Positions 58,609 to 64,000 of a stretch of 64,000 bases of DNA are shown here, piece after piece. Source of the stretch: VAZQ01 sp046733355 (GTDB taxonomy: Bacteria; Pseudomonadota; Alphaproteobacteria; Rhizobiales; Xanthobacteraceae); assembly GCA_046733355.1 (NCBI GenBank), contig JBKPOZ010000028.1, positions 7,543 to 71,542 of the forward strand, written 5' to 3'. Within the stretch, counting starts at the first letter, position 1; each line of letters starts with the position of its first letter. Both the position numbers and the translations under genes were made by a program. The notes below the pieces were generated by a model. The model ran no database searches. It was not told where the DNA came from and was given only the letters and a program-made list of their open reading frames with translations.

Positions 58609-59883
58609 ATGGCGCAGCTGAGCGACGACTGCTTCGCTTTTGCGGGTCCGCTTCTCCCCGTTGCCGAGGCCGAGCGCATCATTGCCGAAAAAGTGAGCCC
58701 GGTCGGCGAGCGCGAGGACATTGTGCTTGCCGCTGCACGCGGTCGCGTGCTCGCAAGCGATATCGTCGCGCCCATCGATCTGCCGCCGTTCGACAATTCA
58801 GCCGTCGACGGCTACGCGGTACGTCACGCGGATCTGGCGGGCGATGGCGAGACCCGCCTGCGTATCGGTGAACGCGTCTTGGCCGGCCACGCGGCACGGG
58901 CTGCGCTCGCACCGCGCGAAGCCGCGCGCATTTTCACCGGCGCGCCAATGCCTGCGGGTGCCGATACAGTCTTCATGCAGGAAGACGTCCGCGTCGACGG
59001 CAATGCTGTGGTGGTCCCTGCCGGCCTCAAACCCGGCGCGAACCGCCGGCTGGCGGGCGAGGACGTGCGCGCCGGCACCCCGGCGCTGCGGGCGGGACGA
59101 AGGCTGGCGGCCCAGGATGTAGCGCTCGCGGCAGCGATTGGCATGACGCGCCTCGACGTGCGCCGCCGTGTGCGGGTCGCCGTCTTCTCGACGGGCGACG
59201 AAATCGTCGAGCCAGGCGCGCGCCGCTCCGCCCCCGCGCTGTTCGATGCCAACCGCTATCTCCTTGCGGGACTGGTCGCAGGCCTGGGCGGTATCGCCAC
59301 CGATCTCGGAATTTTGCCGGACGCGCCCGACAAGCTTGCAAGCGCCATTGCCGCCGCCGCGCAGGAGCACGACGTCGTGCTTACCTCCGGCGGCGTGTCG
59401 ACCGGCGAAGCCGATCACGTGCGCAGCGCGGTCGAGCGGGTGGGCCGGCTCGTCTTCTGGCGCGTCGCCATCAAGCCCGGCCGACCCGTTGCCATGGGCG
59501 TCCTCCCCGGTGCGCCCGCCGGCAATGATGCGGCATTCGTCGGCCTGCCGGGCAATCCGGCAGCCGTTTTTGTGACTTTCGCCCGCATCGTGCGCCCGCT
59601 CATCCTGCGCCTTGCGGGCGCGCAACTCACCCCGCTTCTCCCCATGCCTGTGCGCGCCGGCTTCGCCTATAAGAAGAAGTCGGGGCGGCGCGAATATGTG
59701 CGCGTGAAGCTCGCTCCGCTCGGCGACGGCGTGATCGAGGCGCGCAAGCATCCGCAGGACGGCGCGGGCGTGATCACCTCGCTGACCGAGACGGATGGCG
59801 TGGTCGAGCTGCCCGAGGACAGCACAAGAATCGAGCCGGGTGCGACGGTCGGATTTCTCTCCTACGCGGCGCTTACGACCTAA
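58609..59883 (+). CDS. moeA: Molybdopterin molybdotransferase MoeA
   Basis: The 424-residue enzyme inserts molybdate into adenylated molybdopterin. It has IDLPPFDNSAVDGYAVRHADL, FTGAPMPAGADTVFMQE, VAVFSTGDEIVEPG, TSGGVSTGEADHV, VAIKPGRPVAMGVL and FVGLPGNPAAVFVTF, all canonical. ATG 58609 is preferred because the upstream in-frame extension to 58522 is made of a palindromic repeat. It follows the FDH genes and would supply their cofactor. Confidence 0.93.
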   Translation: MAQLSDDCFAFAGPLLPVAEAERIIAEKVSPVGEREDIVLAAARGRVLASDIVAPIDLPPFDNSAVDGYAVRHADLAGDGETRLRIGERVLAGHAARAALAPREAARIFTGAPMPAGADTVFMQEDVRVDGNAVVVPAGLKPGANRRLAGEDVRAGTPALRAGRRLAAQDVALAAAIGMTRLDVRRRVRVAVFSTGDEIVEPGARRSAPALFDANRYLLAGLVAGLGGIATDLGILPDAPDKLASAIAAAAQEHDVVLTSGGVSTGEADHVRSAVERVGRLVFWRVAIKPGRPVAMGVLPGAPAGNDAAFVGLPGNPAAVFVTFARIVRPLILRLAGAQLTPLLPMPVRAGFAYKKKSGRREYVRVKLAPLGDGVIEARKHPQDGAGVITSLTETDGVVELPEDSTRIEPGATVGFLSYAALTT

Positions 59884-60002
59884 AGTCGCACGCCTGACGT
59901 TGAGAACGCGACCTGCACCGGCTCCTGGAAATGGTTGAGAACGGCAACCGCGATCAGCGCGATCACGGCAGCGGCGACACAGGCGACGAAGAAGGCGCGC
60001 AT
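59880..60002 (-). CDS. Small single-pass membrane protein (40 aa) antisense-overlapping the moeA stop
   Basis: ATG 60002 with AGGAG (reading on the minus strand) encodes MRAFFVACVAAAVIALIAVA, then VLNHFQEPVQVAFSTSGVRL and TAG. The first half is a membrane helix; the ending QEPVQVAFSTSGVRL looks like a conserved tail. It overlaps the end of moeA by four bases. The size and pattern recall tiny hypothetical proteins of rhizobia. The function is unknown. Confidence 0.7.
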   Translation of the reverse strand: MRAFFVACVAAAVIALIAVAVLNHFQEPVQVAFSTSGVRL

Positions 60003-60019
60003 CTAATTTTTCTCCTGCG

Positions 60020-60097
60020 TCATGCCCGCGCTTGTCGCGGGCATCCACGTCCTGGGCCAGAGCGCCGTGGATGGCCTAACAAGTCCGGCCATGACGC
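60020..60097. repeat. GTCATGCCCG...GGCCATGAC intergenic repeat
   Basis: GTCATGCCCGCGCTTGTCGC begins a repeat that folds through ATCCACGTC/GTGGATGGC and ends with GGCCATGACG. It is related to 61806-61915 and 12616-12638. It lies between the small membrane protein and mobA. Confidence 0.65.
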
Positions 60098-60139
60098 CTT
60101 CTGTTTGTTATAAACTATTATGCGCGTGGGAATGCAAAT

Positions 60140-60778
60140 TCAAGCACCGGCGGTGCCGCATGCGGCGGCGATGCGGTTCGCCTCGGCTGCCTCATCCGGT
60201 GTGTTGACGTTAAAGAAAGGATCGACCGGCGCGGTCGGCCAATCGGCAAGCGCGACGCCATAAGGCGCGGTAAACATGTCGATCTTGCGCAGGCCGCGCT
60301 CGACCAGCGCGTTCTGCAAGTCGGCGCGCAGCGTGAGGGGCCACAAACCGATCACAGGATGGCGCCGTTCGCCCGAACGGGCGCAGGCAAGCGGTGTGGC
60401 AGCGTCGCGACGCGCGGCTGCAAGGCGCGCGACCAGATCAGTTGGCAAAAAAGGGCAATCTCCCGGCACGCTTACCACGTCGCTGACATCACGCGCGTGT
60501 GCAGCCGCCCATTCAAGGCCGGCGAGGATGCCGGCGAGCGGCCCTGCGAATCCAGGCACGGTATCGGGGATCACCGGCAGACCGGTATCGGCAAAACGCC
60601 CTGGGTCGCCGTTGGCATTGAGAACGAGCATCGCGCATTGCGGCGCAAAGCGCTCAAGCACGCGCTCGAGAATTGTCTGGCCGCCGATGCGCAGGCGCGC
60701 CTTGTCGCCTCCGCCCATGCGGCGCGCCAGCCCGCCGGCGAGCACAAGCCCGAGCACCTGGGATTTCTCATTATCCAT
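60140..60778 (-). CDS. mobA: Molybdenum cofactor guanylyltransferase MobA
   Basis: The 212-residue enzyme adds GMP to molybdopterin to make the MGD form used by FDH. The GTP-binding start is LGLVLAGGLARRMGGGDKARLRIGGQ; NANGDPGRFA, DTVPGFAGPLAGILAGLEWA, VPGDCPFLPTDLVARL and the C-terminal PFFNVNTPDEAAEAN follow. It lies 97 bases after fdhD in the same direction. Confidence 0.95.
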   Translation of the reverse strand: MDNEKSQVLGLVLAGGLARRMGGGDKARLRIGGQTILERVLERFAPQCAMLVLNANGDPGRFADTGLPVIPDTVPGFAGPLAGILAGLEWAAAHARDVSDVVSVPGDCPFLPTDLVARLAAARRDAATPLACARSGERRHPVIGLWPLTLRADLQNALVERGLRKIDMFTAPYGVALADWPTAPVDPFFNVNTPDEAAEANRIAAACGTAGA

Positions 60779-60819
60779 GTGATGCTGCGCTCAAGCCTGT
60801 CCACAAGCACAGTCGCGTT

Positions 60820-60840
60820 CCCTCTCCCATAGGGAGAGGG
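60820..60840. repeat. Short perfect hairpin between fdhD and mobA
   Basis: CCCTCTCCC and GGGAGAGGG flank a 3-base ATA loop. No U-run follows on the minus strand, so an intrinsic terminator is unlikely; it may be an RNA stability element. Confidence 0.6.
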
Positions 60841-60875
60841 AGCACACAGCGATTGCCGCGCTGTCCCTGCTCCAT

Positions 60876-61754
60876 TCAGTCATCGTGCACGGCGGCCTTG
60901 CGGCGGTGCTTCGCGCTCTCCTCCTCCACGTAACGCAGGTCCTGATCGAAGACGATGCGGTCCTCGCCGGAGAGCGCGATGAACCGCTTGCCGCGTGCGC
61001 GGCCGACGAGCGTGAGATGCGCCTTGCGCGCGAGCTCTACCCCCCACGCGGTGAATCCGGATCGAGAGATCAGGATGGGTATGCCCATGCGCACCGTCTT
61101 GATCACCATCTCGGAGGTCAGGCGGCCCGTGGTGTAGAAGATCTTGTCGGCGGCGCTGATGCGGTGCTTGAACATGTAGCCCGCGATCTTGTCGACGGCA
61201 TTGTGGCGGCCTACGTCCTCCATGTAGAGGAGCGGCCGGTCCGCCTGTGCCAGCACACAGCCGTGAATGGCACCCGCCTCGAGGTAGAGCGAGGGCGTGG
61301 TGTTGATCGCCTGGGTGAGCCGGTAAAGCCACGAGGTGCGCAGCTCGGCGGCCGGCAAGGTGACGCCCTCGAGCGCCTCCATCAGATCGCCGAAAACGGT
61401 GCCCTGCGCGCAACCGGAAGTCTGCACCTTCTTTTTGAGCTTCTTCTCGTAATCGGTCTTGCGCTTCGTGCGCACCACGACGACCGCCAGCTCCTCGTCA
61501 TAATCGACCCCCGTGACGGTGTCGTCGGGCATGAGCATGTGCTGGTTGAGCAGATAGCCTAGCGCCAGATATTCCGGATAATCGTTGATCGTCATGGCGG
61601 TCACGATTTCCTGCCCGTTGAGAAAGATCGTGAGCGCCCGTTCGTGGGTCACGCGGGTTTCGATCTCGGAGCCCGTCTGATCGACTCCGCGCACCCGCTC
61701 CGTCAGGCGTGGATCGAGCGGGTCGGGCCGGACGAGATAGTCTTCATCTGCCAT
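60876..61754 (-). CDS. fdhD: Formate dehydrogenase accessory sulfurtransferase FdhD
   Basis: The 292-residue protein sulfurates the Mo-bis-MGD cofactor. It has ERALTIFLNGQEIVTAMTIN, LALGYLLNQHMLM, the Cys motif KKKVQTSGCAQGT, MEDVGRHNAVDKIAGY, FYTTGRLTSEMVIKTVRMGI and PILISRSGFTAWGVELARKA. ATG 61754 (MADEDYLV) is chosen. Only one Cys is present at the usual twin-Cys loop (SGC), which is a common variant. Confidence 0.95.
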   Translation of the reverse strand: MADEDYLVRPDPLDPRLTERVRGVDQTGSEIETRVTHERALTIFLNGQEIVTAMTINDYPEYLALGYLLNQHMLMPDDTVTGVDYDEELAVVVVRTKRKTDYEKKLKKKVQTSGCAQGTVFGDLMEALEGVTLPAAELRTSWLYRLTQAINTTPSLYLEAGAIHGCVLAQADRPLLYMEDVGRHNAVDKIAGYMFKHRISAADKIFYTTGRLTSEMVIKTVRMGIPILISRSGFTAWGVELARKAHLTLVGRARGKRFIALSGEDRIVFDQDLRYVEEESAKHRRKAAVHDD

Positions 61755-61805
61755 GCCGCTAATGTAGGCTCGAGGAGGTGCCGCGCAAAGGTGAAAGGCT
61801 CGATC

Positions 61806-61915
61806 GTCATGCCCGGCAACGCAGTCAAGCGTGCGCAGACTGCGTGAACTTGTCTGCTTTGCCGGGCATCCACGTCTTTGTTGTGCAATCAAGACGTGGA
61901 TGGCCGGGACAAGCC
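61806..61915. repeat. GTCATGCCCGG...GGCCGGGACAAGCCC composite repeat
   Basis: GTCATGCCCGGCAACGCAGTC, GCGCAGACTGCGTG, GGGCATCCACGTC and GACGTGGATGGCCGGGACA form nested dyads. Part of it (61820-61858) nearly matches 15350-15390. The element lies just upstream of the decayed DUF4344 fragment and may have replaced its 5' half. Confidence 0.75.
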
Positions 61916-61918
61916 CAC

Positions 61919-62248
61919 CATCATCGCAACGACGCTGTTCTTCAAGCTCTCCGGGCAGACCTGGACCGGCAGCGATTTCGCAGCGCCCGAGTCGCCCGAG
62001 GCGCAGCGCTTCTACAATTATCTGTGCATCGCCTTCGGCGGCGATCAGCTGACTTTCCGTTTCCTGGTCATGCCGCAACGCGGCGCCCGGCCCTGCCGGA
62101 GAGGCGGGCGGTGCGCTGCATCGGCGTGCGCGGCGAATATCAGCAAGTACGCAAGGCATTCGACCTGCGCGTGATGCCGTTCGTCGATCCGGATCTTCTC
62201 GTCAAGGTCAGGTCGACGGAATGGCTTTTGCCCGGCGACATCAAATGA
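61919..62248 (+). pseudogene. Decayed DUF4344 gene fragment
   Basis: The first frame reads TLFFKLSGQTWTGSDFAAPE and SPEAQRFYNYLCIAFGGDQL. After a frameshift between about 62070 and 62105 the sense continues as RRAVRCIGVRGEYQQVRKAF and DLRVMPFVDPDLLVKVRSTE to TGA at 62246-62248. It aligns with the middle of the intact downstream protein (ASQRFYNTLCLAYGGDAETF, CKAEYQQVKEAFAATILPFI). The N-terminal HExxH half is missing. Its stop overlaps the next ATG (ATGA), so the parent gene was coupled to the intact copy. Confidence 0.75.
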
Positions 62249-63552
62249 AGCGGATAATCGCTGCCGGCCGCTGTGTCGGCGTGCTCGCATTCGCGCTGCT
62301 TGTCACTGCGAATGCAGCGCGCGCACAGGCGTCTTCTTCTTTCGGCAACAGCAGCATCGAAATTCTCTACGAACCGCCCAGGAGCATCAAATATCTGCCG
62401 CTGGTGCACCGGTTGCAGTCTTTTCGCATGCTCGAGCAATTGAGCGAGTTCCTTGCCCCCGTGCGGCTGCCGCACGAGCTCCTGCTGCTCACGCACGAAT
62501 GCGGATTCGTCAACGCCTACTACACAACTGATGCGCAATACGCCCCGCTCTGGTGGCGCATCGACGTCTGCTACGAGTTCATTGAAGGCCTCGAGCATAT
62601 GGGCCCGAGACAGGGTGAGACGTCGGCTTTTACCTATGAAGAGGCGGTGGTCGGCGCGCTGGTGGGGGTCGTGCTGCATGAATGCGGTCACGCCGCCTTC
62701 GACATGCTCGACGTGCCGGTGATGGGGCGCGAGGAGGACGCAGCCGATCAGGTCGCCGCCTTCCTGGCGCTGCAGTTCAGCAAAGACGTGGCGCCGCTGG
62801 TCATCCGTGGCATCGCCTACCAGTGGAAGAGCTTCCCCGATCCCGGCGAGTTTCGGCAGTTCTCGGACGAGCACGGCACCGCATCGCAACGCTTCTACAA
62901 CACGCTCTGTCTCGCTTATGGGGGCGATGCGGAAACGTTTCGGGAATTTGTCGAGCAGGGCTGGCTGCCTGCGGTGCGCGCGCCAGGCTGCAAAGCCGAA
63001 TATCAGCAGGTGAAGGAGGCTTTTGCGGCAACCATTCTGCCGTTCATCAACCGCGAGGCCATGAAAGAGGTGCAGGGGCGCGAATGGCTCAAGCTTACCA
63101 CTGCGCAGGCCGAGCTTCTGCGCGAGCAGCAGCTTAAGCAGCAGCCCACGTTCAACTTCGCGGCCTGCAATCTGAGCCCGGTAAGCAATGTCTATGTGGC
63201 GCTGATGACCAAAGACGCAGCCGATCCGCACGGGCAATCGCCTCCGTCTGCGCCAGGCTGGCGGGTGCACGGCTGGTACGAGATTCCCGATCACGGCTGC
63301 AGTTTCATCGGCGCGTTCCCGGGCAGCAGCCTTTATTACTATGCCTTCGGCGACAGCGACGACGACTGGGCGGGGCGCGCGGGCGAGCCGGGCGCATCGG
63401 GGCAATGCGTCAACAAGAACGACGCGTTCAGCGCGCCCCCCGGCACGCCCTGCCGCGAGGGGGAAGTGGTGGTGAATTTCAAACGGCGGGATGTGGAGCC
63501 GATGGCATTCGGTGAAACGCTCCTCCTCCTGCCTAGCGGCGCCGGGGGCTGA
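62245..63552 (+). CDS. Secreted DUF4344 metallopeptidase-like protein fused to DUF1036
   Basis: The 435-residue protein has a signal peptide (IIAAGRCVGVLAFALLVTANAARAQ). The DUF4344 zinc-peptidase-like domain carries HECGH at residues 145-149 and a likely third ligand in GREEDAADQ, with conserved CGFVNAYY and ASQRFYNTLCLAYGG blocks. From about residue 305 a DUF1036 domain follows (CNLSPVSNVYVALM, GWRVHGWYEIPDHGCSFIG). It would act in the periplasm or outside the cell; substrates are unknown. Confidence 0.85.
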   Translation: MKRIIAAGRCVGVLAFALLVTANAARAQASSSFGNSSIEILYEPPRSIKYLPLVHRLQSFRMLEQLSEFLAPVRLPHELLLLTHECGFVNAYYTTDAQYAPLWWRIDVCYEFIEGLEHMGPRQGETSAFTYEEAVVGALVGVVLHECGHAAFDMLDVPVMGREEDAADQVAAFLALQFSKDVAPLVIRGIAYQWKSFPDPGEFRQFSDEHGTASQRFYNTLCLAYGGDAETFREFVEQGWLPAVRAPGCKAEYQQVKEAFAATILPFINREAMKEVQGREWLKLTTAQAELLREQQLKQQPTFNFAACNLSPVSNVYVALMTKDAADPHGQSPPSAPGWRVHGWYEIPDHGCSFIGAFPGSSLYYYAFGDSDDDWAGRAGEPGASGQCVNKNDAFSAPPGTPCREGEVVVNFKRRDVEPMAFGETLLLLPSGAGG

Positions 63553-63599
63553 TGCGCACCTGGCCGCAGACTCCGTCATACCTCCTCCTGCAAGGGTGA

Positions 63600-63715
63600 G
63601 GTCGATCGGATTCGCGTAGCGAATACGATCGGGTGGGGGTCAGCCTTGGCCGACATTTCGAAGCCGAGCGAAATTTCGACCCCCACCCCAACCCTCCCCC
63701 TTTCAGGGGGAGGAA
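63600..63715. repeat. GGTGGGGGTC inverted repeat plus CCTCCCCC/GGGGGAGG hairpin
   Basis: GGTGGGGGTC (63632-63641) pairs with GACCCCCACC (63678-63687), and an 8-base stem CCTCCCCC/GGGGGAGG with a TTTCA loop follows at 63693-63713. The element separates two DUF1036-carrying genes and could terminate the first. Confidence 0.7.
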
Positions 63716-63734
63716 GCGCCGGGAGTGCGCAGCA

Positions 63735-64000
63735 TTGGCATGGCGCTCAAATTTCAGAAATGCTGCGCTGCTTGCGCTCGGCACGCTCGCGGTTTTGCTG
63801 CAACCGGGTCGCGCACAGCCGCCCGAGGAAGGTCGGTTCGAGCTCGCCATGTGCAACATCAGCGGCACGCCCAGCATCTTTGCCGCGGTTGCTCACAGGC
63901 GCGAGGCGCAGCAATGGCAGGTGGAGGGGTGGTACGCGGTGCCGGGCTGGGGCTGCGTGCTCATCGGCAGCTTCCTGCGCGATACCATCTACGTTTATGG
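63735..64000 (+). CDS. DUF1036 family secreted protein, N-terminal part (runs off the window)
   Basis: Translation from TTG 63735 gives AWRSNFRNAALLALGTLAVL with a signal peptide ending RAQ, then EEGRFELAMCNISGTPSIFA, AVAHRREAQQWQVEGWYAVP and GWGCVLIGSFLRDTIYVYG. The C-N-S-x...EGWYAVPGWGC pattern matches DUF1036. It is open to the window edge. It resembles the C-terminal domain of the preceding gene, so the two arose from a common family. Confidence 0.75.
   Translation, partial: MAWRSNFRNAALLALGTLAVLLQPGRAQPPEEGRFELAMCNISGTPSIFAAVAHRREAQQWQVEGWYAVPGWGCVLIGSFLRDTIYVY

Noticed and set aside
58798..60048. 416-codon minus-strand frame opposite moeA
   Set aside because: It is an antisense shadow without domain. 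Only the small 59880-60002 frame on this strand has a ribosome-binding site and membrane-helix pattern.
60820..60840. Intrinsic terminator between fdhD and mobA
   Set aside because: The perfect hairpin lacks a following U-run, so it is listed as a repeat instead.
1..64000. CRISPR array, tRNA, rRNA, prophage or insertion-sequence genes
   Set aside because: I found no regularly spaced direct repeats, no cloverleaf-like tRNA sequence I could support, and no transposase, integrase or phage structural motifs in the translated frames.

Overview
The window is high-GC DNA with dense, short-spaced operons. Its gene content points to an alphaproteobacterium of the order Hyphomicrobiales, close to Bradyrhizobium or Xanthobacteraceae: sdhCDAB order, an asd/leuB neighbourhood, an Azt-type zinc transporter, an ethylmalonyl-CoA pathway enzyme, a formate dehydrogenase island with DUF6352/DUF3305/DUF3306, and many intergenic palindromic repeats. 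I see no rRNA, tRNA, CRISPR array, transposase or prophage. Species level cannot be read from the sequence.

Layout. Bases 1-4034 hold the end of a D-2-hydroxyacid dehydrogenase gene, a PfkB sugar kinase, and a divergent zinc-uptake operon (aztABC). The operon sits behind a probable Zur box and starts with an unannotated 57-residue His-rich membrane miniprotein. Bases 4523-12533 are a surface-glycan-like region: a flippase/LPG-synthase-like membrane protein, a glycosyltransferase, a methyltransferase, a CelD-like GNAT protein, a frameshifted DUF6875-like gene, two paralogous small helical proteins (one behind a 59-base perfect tandem duplication) and UDP-glucose dehydrogenase. Bases 12706-17757 carry an SDR and a Ugp/Mal-type sugar or glycerol-phosphate ABC transporter. 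Bases 17877-29044 are core metabolism: mscL, CoA ester lyase, asd, leuB, a periplasmic molybdoenzyme with its cytochrome b, mesaconyl-CoA hydratase, Cu/Zn SOD and succinate dehydrogenase. Bases 29113-33771 hold a TusA-like protein, two MoeA relatives (one fused to a PBP-like domain) and a secreted WD40-cytochrome c protein. Bases 33787-39465 are a LuxR regulator, an MFS transporter and small membrane or stress proteins. Bases 39614-47306 are a probable N-heterocycle or cyclic-amide catabolic cluster: dihydropyrimidinase, two amidohydrolases and a polar-amino-acid-type ABC transporter. Bases 47823-61754 are a complete formate dehydrogenase island: a large 4Fe-4S protein, a lipoate-ligase-like protein, DUF6352, DUF3305, DUF3306, a TorD chaperone, a TAT target, FDH alpha/beta/gamma, moeA, mobA and fdhD. 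The right end has a decayed DUF4344 gene coupled to an intact DUF4344-DUF1036 metallopeptidase-like gene, then the start of a DUF1036 protein.

How it fits together. Molybdenum is the main theme. Three MoeA-family proteins, MobA, FdhD and two molybdoenzymes lie within 40 kb, and the FDH island encodes structural, chaperone and unexplained accessory proteins as one unit.

Caution. At least four genes are split by single-base frameshifts (DUF6875-like, DUF1772, an amidohydrolase N-terminus, a GST). These may be sequencing or assembly errors rather than decay.
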